DNA of 64,000 bases from JBNKWA01 sp050299555 (GTDB lineage Bacteria > Pseudomonadota > Alphaproteobacteria > Rhodobacterales > Rhodobacteraceae): the NCBI GenBank assembly GCA_050299555.1, contig JBNKWA010000008.1, positions 1 through 64,000 of the forward strand, in the 5' to 3' direction. The position numbers and the translations under genes are program-made. Numbering within the stretch: position 1 is the stretch's first letter; each line of letters opens with the position of its first letter. Under the pieces are notes generated by a model, which had not been told where the DNA came from, searched no databases, and worked only from the letters and a program-made list of their open reading frames with translations. This document shows positions 50,530 to 59,642 of this stretch, piece after piece.

Positions 50530-53500
50530 ATGTCCCTGATCATCACCGGCGTGATCGACGGCCCGCTGTCCGGCGGCCTTCCCAAAGCCATCGAACTGAC
50601 CGTACTCCACGACATTGCGGACCTCTCGGCTTACGGGATCGGCCTTGCCTCCAACGGCGGCGCGTCGGATGGCGCCGATTTCACGCTCAGCGGCTCCGCC
50701 ACCGCCGGCCAGCGCCTCTACGTCGCCACCGAGAGCACCGGCTTCGAGGCCTTTTTCGGCTTCGCCCCGGACTTCGTCAGCAGCGTCGCCGCCTTCAATG
50801 GAGACGACGCGCTGGAACTGTTCGACAATGGCGCGGTGATCGACGGCTTCGGCGTCGTCGGCGAGGACGGCACCGGAACCGCCTGGGAATACCTCGACGG
50901 CTGGGCCTATCGCAACGACGGCGCCACGGCGACGCCGGTCTTCGATCCCGCCGAGTGGACCTTTTCCGGCATCAACGCGCTTGACGGCGAAACCAGCAAT
51001 GCTGGTGCGGCCACGCCGTTCCCGGTCGCCAGCTACGACGCCGAGGGCGGCGGCGGTGGCAATGGTGGCGGCGATGCCACGCTGACCATCAACGAGATCG
51101 ACGCCGACACGCCCGGCAGCGATGCCGCCGAATTCGTGGAGCTTTATGACGGCGGCGCCGGCAACACGGCGCTGGACGGCTACGTGGTTGTGTTCTTCAA
51201 CGGCAACGGCGACACCGCCTATGCGGCCTTCGACCTCGACGGTTTTTCCACCGACGCCGACGGGTTCTTCGTGCTCGGCAATGCTGGCGTCGCCGGCGCC
51301 CAGATCACCTTCGCCGGCAACACGCTTCAGAACGGCGCCGACGCCGTGGCGCTCTATCAGGGCGAGGCGTCGGACTTCCCGGTTGGCACCGCGGCAACGA
51401 CGGTGAACCTGATCGACGCTGTCGTCTACGACACCGCGGATGCGGACGACACCGACCTGCTCGCCGCCCTCGGCCAGACGACCCAGCATGACGAGGCCGC
51501 CAACGGCGACAGCGCCGGCCAGTCCCTCAGCCGCACGCCCGACGGCGCCGCCACCATCGTCGCCCAGGCACCGACCCCAGGCGCGACCAACGTCGTCACC
51601 ACGATGCCCGCCGTCGCCACCATCATGGAAATCCAGGGCGCCGGGCACGTTTCGGGCTTCGTCAGCGCAACCCCGCTCGATCCCACAAGCGGCGCCGGCG
51701 TGGGCGCGTTGGTGCTGACCGGCGGCATCGTCACCGCCGTTGGCAGCAACGGCTTCTACATGCAGGACCCCGCCGGCGATGGCGACACCGCCACATCCGA
51801 CGCCATCTTCGTCTTCACCGGCGCGGCTCCGACCGTCGCCACCGGCGATGCGGTCGAGGTCGAGGCGACGGTGGCCGAGTTCTACCCCGGCGGCCAGTCG
51901 ACCGGGAACCTGCCGACGACCGAGCTGACCTCGGCCACGGTCACCGTGCTGTCCAGCGGCAATGCCCTGCCGGCGGCCACGCTGATCGGTCCGGGCGGGC
52001 TGATGCCGCCGACCGAAAGCATCGACGACGACGCCTTCACCAGCTTCGACCCGGCCGGCGACGGTATCGACTTCTTCGAATCGATCGAGGGCATGCTGGT
52101 CACGCTGGTCGAGCCGACGGCGATCTCGGGCACCAACCGCTTCGGCGAGATCTACACCACCGTCGGCGGCGCCACCGGTCTGTCCACCCGCGGCACGCTC
52201 AACATCTCGCCCGACGACTTCAACCCCGAGCGGCTGCAGATCGACCCCGATTCGACGATCTCCGGCTTCTCTCTGCCGATGGTCGACGTCGGCTCCCAGT
52301 TCGGCGACGTGACCGGCGTCATCTCGTACAATTTCGGCAACTACGAACTGGTGCCGACCGAACCGATCACGGTGCTCGATCCGGGCACGCTCGCGCTCGA
52401 GACCTCGACCCTCGCCGGCGACAGCAACCAGCTTCTGGTGGCGAGCTACAACCTGCTCAACATCGACCCGAACGATGCCGACGGCGACACCGACATCGCC
52501 GACGGCCGCTTCGACCTGATCGCAGAGCAGATCCTGAACAACCTCAACGCGCCCGACATCATCGGGCTGCAGGAGGTGCAGGACGGCTCGGGCAGCACCG
52601 ACGACGGCACGGTCTCGGCGGCGCTGACGTTGCAGACGCTGGTCGACGCCATCGACATGGCCAATGACGGCGTCTTGAACGGCAATTCCGGCTATGCCTG
52701 GATCGACAACACCTTCATCGCCGACAACACCTCGGGCGGTCAGCCCGGGGCGAACATCCGCACCGCGTTCCTCTACCGCACCGACAGGGTAGAGCTGGTG
52801 GCGGGGTCGGTCGGCACCATCGGCGGCCAGGGTACCGGCGAGGCCTTCGAGGGCGCGCGCCTGCCGCTGGTGGCCACGTTCCTCTTCAATGGCGAGGAGG
52901 TGACGCTGATCGACAACCATTTCTCGTCGAAGGGTGGCAGTTCGCCCATCCTCGGCGTCGAGCAGCCGTTCGAGGAGCGCCAGGACGATCCCAGCGTCAA
53001 TGGCAGCGTCGACGAGCGGCTGGCACAGGCCGAAGCGGTCAAGGCCTATGTCGACGGCCTGCTGGCGGCGGATCCCGACGCCAACATCGTCGTCACCGGC
53101 GATTTCAACGAGTTCGAGTTCGCCCCGCCGCTTCAGACGCTGGCCACGAGCCTGACGAACCTGACCGAAACCCTGCCCGAGGATGAGCGCTACAGCTACA
53201 TCTTCGATGGCAACAGCCAGGCGCTCGACCACATCCTGGTCAGCGATGGCCTCGCGGCGGGCAGCCAGTTCGATGCCGTGCACCTGAACGCCGAATTCGC
53301 CGAGACCAGCACCCGCGCCTCGGACCACGACCCGCTTCTGGCGCAGATCGCCATCGGCGAAGCCGCGCCCGAAAGCATCCTCGCCGGCATCGAGCTGTCG
53401 CCGCTGGGCCGCAAGTTCACCGAGGCCACCGCGTTCGTGGACGGCACCAGCACCGACGAAGAGCGACTGCCGCTTGTGGCGCTGTTCCAGCGCTTCGACG

Positions 53501-53907
53501 ATGCCGGCATTCGCGTCGGCGCCAGGGGGCCGGGCCTTGACCTGCTGACCTTCGAGGCGGGCAGCCTGGGCATCCGCTCCAAGGGCGAGTTGCCGCATCG
53601 GGGCGACGGCACACTGGTCGACGCCGGTGAAGAGTTGCGGTTCAAGCTCGGCGGCGATCTTGGCGACGGTGCCGGTGCGGCATTTGTCTTCGGCACTGTC
53701 GAGGGTGCCGCCGAGGTTCTGGTCAGCTTCTATGACGACGGCGAACTGGTCGAGACGCTCATGGCCGACATCTCGGGCGGCGCCCTGGAGGTGGAGTACT
53801 TCGGCGAGACCTTCGATCTTGTGACGCTTGAGGCCGAGGGCGACACCGCCTTTGACGTCACCGCCTTCGCCTTCGACCGGGTCGTCGACGACATGATCTT
53901 CACCTGA
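50530..53907 (+). CDS. Extracellular nuclease, ExeM/NucH-like with lamin-tail domains
   Basis: A 1125-residue secreted protein. Order of parts: a lamin-tail-like domain (residues 1-150), a Gly linker, a second one (TINEIDADTPGSDAAEFVELYD), an OB-like region, then an endonuclease/exonuclease/phosphatase domain (LLVASYNLLNID, DIIGLQEVQD, LIDNHFSSKGG, IVVTGDFNEFEF, ALDHILVSDGL, ASDHDPLLAQI) with the metal and catalytic residues intact, and a C-terminal calcium-protein-like segment. No Sec signal; the C-terminus DDMIFT suggests type I export. It degrades extracellular DNA, perhaps for phosphate or biofilm control. The ATG at 50530 has GAGGAG upstream. Confidence 0.88.
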   Translation: MSLIITGVIDGPLSGGLPKAIELTVLHDIADLSAYGIGLASNGGASDGADFTLSGSATAGQRLYVATESTGFEAFFGFAPDFVSSVAAFNGDDALELFDNGAVIDGFGVVGEDGTGTAWEYLDGWAYRNDGATATPVFDPAEWTFSGINALDGETSNAGAATPFPVASYDAEGGGGGNGGGDATLTINEIDADTPGSDAAEFVELYDGGAGNTALDGYVVVFFNGNGDTAYAAFDLDGFSTDADGFFVLGNAGVAGAQITFAGNTLQNGADAVALYQGEASDFPVGTAATTVNLIDAVVYDTADADDTDLLAALGQTTQHDEAANGDSAGQSLSRTPDGAATIVAQAPTPGATNVVTTMPAVATIMEIQGAGHVSGFVSATPLDPTSGAGVGALVLTGGIVTAVGSNGFYMQDPAGDGDTATSDAIFVFTGAAPTVATGDAVEVEATVAEFYPGGQSTGNLPTTELTSATVTVLSSGNALPAATLIGPGGLMPPTESIDDDAFTSFDPAGDGIDFFESIEGMLVTLVEPTAISGTNRFGEIYTTVGGATGLSTRGTLNISPDDFNPERLQIDPDSTISGFSLPMVDVGSQFGDVTGVISYNFGNYELVPTEPITVLDPGTLALETSTLAGDSNQLLVASYNLLNIDPNDADGDTDIADGRFDLIAEQILNNLNAPDIIGLQEVQDGSGSTDDGTVSAALTLQTLVDAIDMANDGVLNGNSGYAWIDNTFIADNTSGGQPGANIRTAFLYRTDRVELVAGSVGTIGGQGTGEAFEGARLPLVATFLFNGEEVTLIDNHFSSKGGSSPILGVEQPFEERQDDPSVNGSVDERLAQAEAVKAYVDGLLAADPDANIVVTGDFNEFEFAPPLQTLATSLTNLTETLPEDERYSYIFDGNSQALDHILVSDGLAAGSQFDAVHLNAEFAETSTRASDHDPLLAQIAIGEAAPESILAGIELSPLGRKFTEATAFVDGTSTDEERLPLVALFQRFDDAGIRVGARGPGLDLLTFEAGSLGIRSKGELPHRGDGTLVDAGEELRFKLGGDLGDGAGAAFVFGTVEGAAEVLVSFYDDGELVETLMADISGGALEVEYFGETFDLVTLEAEGDTAFDVTAFAFDRVVDDMIFT

Positions 53908-53944
53908 CGCCCTACGCCACTGGCGGGGTTGCCCGCCTTGCATG

Positions 53945-53985
53945 TCCGGCCGGCAATGTCACACTTATCGCACCTGCCGGCCGGA
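53945..53985. repeat. 11-bp inverted repeat after the nuclease gene
   Basis: TCCGGCCGGCA (53945-53955) and TGCCGGCCGGA (53975-53985) are perfect complements separated by 19 nt. It may help end transcription, although no U-tract follows. Confidence 0.55.
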
Positions 53986-54076
53986 AACGCGCTTCCGGCA
54001 GCGGCCAGCCTCGCTTTCGCCGCATTGCCAGACTTGCTAGCTTCGCCCGCAAATTGAATCGAAGGGAGCATTCCCC

Positions 54077-54901
54077 GTGACAATGGTCGAGACCACCCGC
54101 CAGCCTCTTGGCATCGGCAACCTGATCGGCGACAGCTTCGGTCTGTTCTTCCGCCGCCTGCCGCTGTTTGCCGGCATTGCCTTCGTGCCCGCGCTCATCG
54201 TCAACGTCATCTCGGCCGTGGCCATGCGCGGCGTCGTCGAGCAGGCGGCGAGCGGACCCAGTGAGTTCGCCATATTCACCCCCACCTATTTCGTGGTCAT
54301 CGGACTGGCGATGCTGTCGGGGTTCTTCATCATGGGCCTCCTGACCCTGGCCGCCTACGATGCCGCCACCAATCGCCCGGCCCGGATCGGCGCCTATCTC
54401 GGGATCACGCTGCGCTACCTGATCCCGATGGTGGTTCTGGGGATCATCTTCACCATCGCCTTCTATGTCGGGTTCCTGCTTCTCGTCGTGCCGGGGCTCT
54501 ACATCGCGGCGCGTTTCTGGGTGATGGTGCCTGCGATGCTGGTCGAACCCGCCGGCTGGGGTGCGCTCGGCCGGGCCTCGCGGTTGTCCAAGGGCTATCG
54601 CTGGCCCATGGTCGGCGCACTCATCGTGATCGTGATCATGCTCATCATCCTGTCGCTGATCATAAACGCCGTCGCCGGCTTGTTGCTGTTCGGCTCCATG
54701 ACCGGCGCCCTCTCGCCCGAGAACTCGGCGGAGCTTCTGGCCCCATCGGGCGGCGCCATGATCATCTCCGCGGTTCTGCAGGCGATCGGCGGCGCGTTGA
54801 CATACGGCCTCCTGGCCATCTTCACCGCACTGCTCTACGCCCGCCTGCGCGAGATCAAGGAAGGCACCAGCGTCGAGGACCTGGCACAGGTCTTCGCCTG
54901 A
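54077..54901 (+). CDS. Multi-helix membrane protein (YciC/DUF7544-like)
   Basis: A 274-residue integral membrane protein with about six helices (PLFAGIAFVPALIVNVIS, YFVVIGLAMLSGFFIMGLLTLA, LIPMVVLGIIFTIAFYVGFLLLVVPGLYIAARFWVMVPAMLVE, ALIVIVIMLIILSLIINAVAGLLLFG). The block VPGLYIAARFWVMVPAMLVEP...GALGRASRLSKGYRW is typical of glycerophosphodiester-phosphodiesterase membrane-domain and YciC-type proteins. GTG 54077 is preferred because AGGGAG is well spaced. Role unknown. Confidence 0.75.
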   Translation: MTMVETTRQPLGIGNLIGDSFGLFFRRLPLFAGIAFVPALIVNVISAVAMRGVVEQAASGPSEFAIFTPTYFVVIGLAMLSGFFIMGLLTLAAYDAATNRPARIGAYLGITLRYLIPMVVLGIIFTIAFYVGFLLLVVPGLYIAARFWVMVPAMLVEPAGWGALGRASRLSKGYRWPMVGALIVIVIMLIILSLIINAVAGLLLFGSMTGALSPENSAELLAPSGGAMIISAVLQAIGGALTYGLLAIFTALLYARLREIKEGTSVEDLAQVFA

Positions 54902-54902
54902 G

Positions 54903-55655
54903 GTGGACCTGACGCTTCGAAGCCTCGCCGGCGAAACCGCCGAACTCAGCCGCCGCTATGGCGTCTGGCTGGCACTGGAACTGGCGGCGGCCGCGCTGGC
55001 CGCCGATGCGCTGGCGACGCTGGCCGGGCCGGCGTTCGTGCGTCTTGTCGCCGGCGATTCCGCGGACGGGTTCTTCACGGCCCCTTCGGTCATCTATGTC
55101 GGCCTCAGCAGCGCCACCGTAACCGCATGGTCGGGCCTCGCCTTTCTGCGCATCTGGACGGCCCGCGAAAGTGCCGACCCCGGCGGCGCGGCGGCCCTGT
55201 CCGCGCTGAAGCCAGTGCTGCTTCCGCTGATCCTGATCCAGTTCGCCATCGACCTTGCCGGGCTGGCGCTGATCTGGCTCTTCATGCCGCTGATCGCCGT
55301 GCTCGCCGCGGCCACCTGTGCCGTCGTTCCGGCGATCCTGATCGAGCGCCGGGGACTGTCCGCCCTGGGCCGCAACCTTCGCCTGGTGGCGCCGCACTTC
55401 CCCAGCCTGCTGGTCGTCTGGGCCGCCTGGCTTGTTCCGGCGATCGTGGCGGCCGTGGTGCTGTCGGTCCTGTTCGGCTCGCTGGTCGGCACTGTCGAGC
55501 AGGGCGGCCCGGTGCTGCTGCGCTCGGCACTGACCGGACTGCCGTTTGCGGCGGTCAATGCCATCAGCCTGCTCTTGACGCTGGTCATCTACGACCGGCT
55601 GACCGGCGCCGAGCAGGGTGGCCGCCACCATGACCTTCACGACGTCTTCCGCTGA
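54903..55655 (+). CDS. Membrane protein, distant relative of its upstream neighbour
   Basis: A 250-residue membrane protein starting at GTG 54903, one base after the neighbour's stop, so the two are translated together. It has a shared pattern (LIWLFMPLIAVLAAATCAVVPAILIERRGLSALGRNLRLVAPHFPSLLVV) with the preceding protein, suggesting a duplicated pair forming one complex. No enzyme motif is visible. Confidence 0.7.
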   Translation: MDLTLRSLAGETAELSRRYGVWLALELAAAALAADALATLAGPAFVRLVAGDSADGFFTAPSVIYVGLSSATVTAWSGLAFLRIWTARESADPGGAAALSALKPVLLPLILIQFAIDLAGLALIWLFMPLIAVLAAATCAVVPAILIERRGLSALGRNLRLVAPHFPSLLVVWAAWLVPAIVAAVVLSVLFGSLVGTVEQGGPVLLRSALTGLPFAAVNAISLLLTLVIYDRLTGAEQGGRHHDLHDVFR

Positions 55656-55716
55656 CAGGTTTCCAGCCGCCACCCCGGCAGCGGGGTGAAACAACCTGTC
55701 GCACCATACCAAGGTC

Positions 55717-55746
55717 GCGCAACTTTGTTGCGCAACTTTGTTGCGC
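55717..55746. promoter_or_regulatory. Two overlapping 17-bp palindromes upstream of phaJ
   Basis: GCGCAAC-TTT-GTTGCGC occurs at 55717-55733 and again at 55730-55746; the second arm of the first is the first arm of the second. This also makes two exact 13-bp tandem copies. The spacing of 13 bp and the exact symmetry indicate a cooperative repressor site about 70-100 bp before the phaJ-like start. Confidence 0.65.
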
Positions 55747-55777
55747 GCGGCGGCCGGCTCGATTATGGTCTGCTGCA

Positions 55778-55789
55778 CTGCAATAGCAG
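55778..55789. promoter_or_regulatory. PhaR-type operator CTGC-N4-GCAG
   Basis: CTGCAATAGCAG fits the CTGC-N3-4-GCAG consensus that I recall for Rhodobacter PhaR, the PHA-responsive repressor. It lies 26 bp before the ATG of the phaJ-like gene, and overlaps TGCACTGCAATA, also found at 13988. Site match and position are seen; PhaR binding is inferred. Confidence 0.55.
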
Positions 55790-55814
55790 CGCTACCAGGT
55801 TTGGGGAGGAGAGC

Positions 55815-56270
55815 ATGTTGGATTCCAGTCAGTATCACGTGCCGACCGGAACCATATGCATCGAAGATCTGGAGATCGGGATGGCCCGCTCGGTCTCCAA
55901 GATCATCACCGACGACGATATCCGCGCCTTTGCGCGGATATCGCTCGATCACAACCCGGTGCATCTCGACGAGGACTACGCCCAGGACACCATTTTCGGC
56001 GGCCGGATCGCCCATGGCATGCTGACCGCCGCGCTGATCTCGGCGGTGATCGGCGAGCAGCTTCCCGGCCATGGCTCGGTCTATCTCGGCCAGTCCCTGA
56101 AGTTCATGGCGCCCGTGCGGCCCGGCGACCGGGTCGACGCCACGGTCAGCGTGCTCACCATCGACCACTCGAAGCGACGCGTGACCCTTGATTGCCGCTG
56201 TACGGTCGGCGATACGGTTGTGCTCAAGGGCGAGGCGCTGGTTCTGGCGCCGAGCCGCAAGTTCGACTGA
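55815..56270 (+). CDS. phaJ: MaoC-like (R)-specific enoyl-CoA hydratase
   Basis: A 151-residue single hot-dog hydratase. The hydratase-2 motif FARISLDHNPVHLDEDYAQDTIFGGRIAHGML holds the catalytic Asp and His. PhaJ-type enzymes turn trans-enoyl-CoA into (R)-3-hydroxyacyl-CoA for PHA synthase. GGAGGAGAG precedes the ATG at 55815. The PhaR-type operator and the presence of phaC at 36.7 kb support this role, but other MaoC-domain functions are possible. Confidence 0.85.
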   Translation: MLDSSQYHVPTGTICIEDLEIGMARSVSKIITDDDIRAFARISLDHNPVHLDEDYAQDTIFGGRIAHGMLTAALISAVIGEQLPGHGSVYLGQSLKFMAPVRPGDRVDATVSVLTIDHSKRRVTLDCRCTVGDTVVLKGEALVLAPSRKFD

Positions 56271-56300
56271 CCGGGCATACGGTCCCGGCGCACGGGACCG

Positions 56301-57251
56301 ATGCGACGCCACCAGCACTATATCGACCTGAGCCCTGAGGACCGCGGCGCCGCCGTGGCCCTGGGCAATTTCGACGGTGTGCACCTCGGCCACCAGTCGG
56401 TGCTGGCGCTGGCCCGCGCCGCCGCGGCCGAGCGTGACGCTCCGCTTGGCGTCGTGACCTTCGAGCCGCATCCGCGCAGCTTCTTCGCCCCATCGGCGCC
56501 GGCGTTCCGGCTGATGAACGCCGAGGCGCGGGCGCACCGGTTCGGAAAGCTGGGGGTGCGCCAGCTCTACGAGATCCCGTTCGACGCCAGCCTGGCGGCC
56601 ATGACCGCCGAGGGCTTCGTCGAGACCGTGCTCGCCAGGGGGCTTGGCATCTGCCACCTGGTCATCGGCGCCGACTTCCGCTTCGGTAAGGGTCGCGCCG
56701 GCGACGCCGGGCTGCTGCAGGCATTGGGGCCCGAGCACGGCTTTGGCGTGACGGTGGCGCCGCTGGTCTCCGACGGCGGCGAGGACCTGTCCTCGACCGC
56801 CATTCGCACAGCGCTGAGCGAGGGGCGGCCGCAGGACGCGGCGCGCATGCTCGGCCACCTGCACCGCATCGAGGCCGAGGTGCAGCGCGGAGAGCAACGC
56901 GGCCGCGCCATGGGCGTTCCCACCGCCAACCTTCCGCTGGGCGAGCTGCACCTGCCGAAGTTCGGAGTCTACGCCGTGACGGTGGACGTGTTGACCGGGC
57001 CGCACGCAGGCCGCTACGGCGGCGCCGCCTCCATCGGGACCCGGCCGACCTTTGGCGAGAACCGGCCAAATCTGGAGGTGTTCCTGCTGGATTTCGACGG
57101 CGACCTTTATGGCCAGGAGCTGTCGGTGGCACTGGTGGAATACCTGCGGCCGGAACTGAAATTCGACTCGGTCGAGGCGCTGATGGTGCAGATGAAGGAG
57201 GACATCGCCGCCGCGCGCAGGCTGCTGCCGCATCTCGACCCGCAGCGTTGA
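56301..57251 (+). CDS. ribF: Bifunctional riboflavin kinase/FAD synthetase
   Basis: A 316-residue RibF that makes FMN and FAD from riboflavin. The N-terminal adenylyltransferase domain has LGNFDGVHLGHQSVL and FGKGRAGDAG and LSSTAIRTAL; the C-terminal riboflavin kinase has the GVPTANLPL motif. Full length. Flavin supply is relevant to the several flavoproteins in the window, although there is no operon link to them. Confidence 0.96.
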   Translation: MRRHQHYIDLSPEDRGAAVALGNFDGVHLGHQSVLALARAAAAERDAPLGVVTFEPHPRSFFAPSAPAFRLMNAEARAHRFGKLGVRQLYEIPFDASLAAMTAEGFVETVLARGLGICHLVIGADFRFGKGRAGDAGLLQALGPEHGFGVTVAPLVSDGGEDLSSTAIRTALSEGRPQDAARMLGHLHRIEAEVQRGEQRGRAMGVPTANLPLGELHLPKFGVYAVTVDVLTGPHAGRYGGAASIGTRPTFGENRPNLEVFLLDFDGDLYGQELSVALVEYLRPELKFDSVEALMVQMKEDIAAARRLLPHLDPQR

Positions 57252-57303
57252 CATCGACCCCACGGCGTGAACAATTGCGGAACATGAACAACGGGTCACG
57301 CCC

Positions 57304-57891
57304 ATGCCACTGCCGGACGGTATCCGCATTGCGCCGCTGACGCCGGCCGCCCTGGACGATTTCGCCACCCTTTTCGGCCCTTCGGGTGCCTGCTACGGCT
57401 GCTGGTGCACCTATTTCCGCCTCGCGCCGAAGGTGCGGCAGGCCATGGGCGCGGCCGGGAAACGGGCGCACATGGAGGATCGGATCAGGCGCGGTCCGCC
57501 ACCCGGTCTGCTGGCCTGGCGGGGCGACGATCCCATCGGCTGGTTGCAGATCGGCCCGCGCGCCGACGTGCCGCAATGGAACAACCCGCGCCGCGCCACC
57601 ACGCCCCTGCCCGACGCGCCGGCGGACGACCCCGACATCTGGGCGATCTCGTGCTTCTTCTTCGCGCCGCGTGAGCGCGGCCAGGGCCTCTCCCACGCCA
57701 TGGTCGCCGCGGGCATTGATCACGCCAGAGAGAACGGCGCCCGGTTGCTCGAGGCCTGCCCCATGGACCGGGCGAAGCAGTCCAAATCGGTGGGGCTTTA
57801 CGTCGGCTCCACCAGCGTGTTCGCGAAGGCGGGGTTTCGGGAAGTCGCGCGACAGAAACCCGGGCGGCCGCTGATGCGGCTGGCGCTCTGA
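57304..57891 (+). CDS. GNAT-family N-acetyltransferase
   Basis: A 195-residue protein with the GNAT acetyl-CoA loop in FFAPRERGQGLSHAMVAAGI (RGQGLS) and a C-terminal strand-helix VGSTSVFAKAGFREVAR. The N-terminal part has a run of cysteines (ACYGCWCTYF), a pattern seen in a subgroup of uncharacterised GNATs. Acceptor unknown. Confidence 0.8.
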   Translation: MPLPDGIRIAPLTPAALDDFATLFGPSGACYGCWCTYFRLAPKVRQAMGAAGKRAHMEDRIRRGPPPGLLAWRGDDPIGWLQIGPRADVPQWNNPRRATTPLPDAPADDPDIWAISCFFFAPRERGQGLSHAMVAAGIDHARENGARLLEACPMDRAKQSKSVGLYVGSTSVFAKAGFREVARQKPGRPLMRLAL

Positions 57892-57933
57892 CCCCCTTTC
57901 CTTTCGGCGCCGGCTCGGCCAAGGTCCCGGCCC

Positions 57934-58398
57934 ATGAATCAACAGACCCCACCATGCCGGCCCCGCTTCTGGGAAACCGTACCGCTGACCGAGATGAACG
58001 GCGCGGAGTGGGAGGCGCTGTGCGACGGCTGCGGCAAATGCTGCCTCAGGAAGCTCGAGGATGCCGACAGCGGCGAGGTATTCTACACCAGCGTCAGTTG
58101 TCACCTGCTCGACACCGGGACCTGCCGCTGCAGCGACTATGCCAACCGGCACCGCATCGTGCCCGATTGCGTCGTGATCAGCCCCAGGACGCTGCCCGAG
58201 ATCGCCTACTGGCTGCCCGACACCTGCGCCTACAAGCTCCTCTGGCAGGGCAATCCCCTGGCCGACTGGCACCCGCTGATTTCCGGCGACCCCGCGTCGG
58301 TCCATCGCGCCGGCGTCTCGCTGATCGGGGCGATGACCTCGGAAAGGGACATCGACGAGGACGATCTGGAAGATTACATCGTGGAGGGACTGGTCTGA
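57934..58398 (+). CDS. YcgN-family cysteine-cluster protein
   Basis: A 154-residue member of the YcgN/UPF0260 family. Cysteine clusters CDGCGKCCL, SCHLLDTGTCRCSDY and DCVVISPRTL are conserved and may bind an Fe-S cluster or zinc. No function is established. It shares one base with the threonine aldolase start (TGATG), so the two are co-translated. Confidence 0.88.
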   Translation: MNQQTPPCRPRFWETVPLTEMNGAEWEALCDGCGKCCLRKLEDADSGEVFYTSVSCHLLDTGTCRCSDYANRHRIVPDCVVISPRTLPEIAYWLPDTCAYKLLWQGNPLADWHPLISGDPASVHRAGVSLIGAMTSERDIDEDDLEDYIVEGLV

Positions 58399-59450
58399 TG
58401 CATTTCGCTTCGGACAATGCCAGCCCTGCGCATCCGGCGGTCCTGGCTGCGCTGGCCCGGGCCAACGATGGCCACGCAGCCTCCTATGGCGCGGACGCGA
58501 TCATGGCTCGCGTCACCGCGGCGATCCGCGATCTCTTCGAAGCGCCCGAGGCGGCGGTCTATCTGGTCCCCACCGGCACCGCCGCCAACGCCCTGGCGCT
58601 GGCCTGCCTCTGCCCGCCATGGGGCGCCGTCTACTGTCATCGCCATTCCCACATCGAAGAGGACGAATGCGGCGCGCCGGAATTCTACACCGGCGGCGCC
58701 AAGCTGGCGCTCCTCGATGGCGCCGACGCCAGGATCGCACCGGCGTCGCTTGAGGCCACTCTGGCCGACGCGGTGCGGGTGGGCGTGCACAATGTCCAGA
58801 AGGGTGCGCTGTCGATCACCAACATCACCGAACAGGGCGCGCTCTATTCCGTCGCCCAGGTGGCGGCCCTGACCGCGATCGCCCGTGAGCACGGCATTCC
58901 GGTGCACATGGACGGCGCGCGCTTTGCCAATGCCATCGTCGCCGCCGGCTGCACGCCGGCCGAGATGACCTGGCGGGCCGGCATCGACGTGCTGTCCTTC
59001 GGCGGCACCAAGAACGGGCTGATGGGGGTCGAGGCGGTGGTGCTGTTCGACCCGGCCCGCGCCTGGGAGTTCGAGCTGCGGCGCAAGCGCGGCGGCCACC
59101 TGTTCTCCAAACACCGCTACCTGTCGGCGCAGATGGAGGCCTATCTGACCGACGGCCTGTGGCTGGAGCTGGCCCGGACTGCCAACACCATGGGCGGGGC
59201 GCTTGCGCAGGGGCTGGCGCGGGTGCCGGGGGCCAGGCTGGTGCACCCGACCGACGCCAACATGGTCTTCGCGTCCTGGTCGCGCGACCGGCACGAACGG
59301 GCGCTGGCCGCCGGCGCGCGCTATTACTACTGGCCCAAGGACCCGGCCCCGACTGGCCCTGCGGACGAATCGCTGACGGCGCGTCTCGTCGCCTCGTGGT
59401 CGACCACCACCGAAGAAATCGACGGCTTCATCGACCTTCTCGCCGGGTGA
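58398..59450 (+). CDS. ltaE: Low-specificity threonine aldolase
   Basis: A 350-residue PLP enzyme (fold type I) that splits threonine or allo-threonine into glycine and acetaldehyde. It starts FASDNASPAHPAVLAAL, has the HIEEDECGAPEFYTGG loop, the HMDGARFANAIVAAG PLP-aspartate block, and Lys of SFGGTKNGLMGVEAVV. Length and motifs are complete. Confidence 0.93.
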   Translation: MHFASDNASPAHPAVLAALARANDGHAASYGADAIMARVTAAIRDLFEAPEAAVYLVPTGTAANALALACLCPPWGAVYCHRHSHIEEDECGAPEFYTGGAKLALLDGADARIAPASLEATLADAVRVGVHNVQKGALSITNITEQGALYSVAQVAALTAIAREHGIPVHMDGARFANAIVAAGCTPAEMTWRAGIDVLSFGGTKNGLMGVEAVVLFDPARAWEFELRRKRGGHLFSKHRYLSAQMEAYLTDGLWLELARTANTMGGALAQGLARVPGARLVHPTDANMVFASWSRDRHERALAAGARYYYWPKDPAPTGPADESLTARLVASWSTTTEEIDGFIDLLAG

Positions 59451-59642
59451 TCCCGGGCGCCTTGCGTGAAAAAGCCGTGAAAACCGGGCCCCGGCCGACC
59501 CCGTTCGGGCGGGGCGGCGGCGCACCCTCTATGCCTTTCCCATGCCCCGCACCGGCTCCGGCCGGGGCCGCGGCGGGGAGGGGTGGATGGAGGCGTAGGG
59601 TCGGGGCGAGCGGCAGCTCCGGCCAAAACAACGGAGGCCGCC

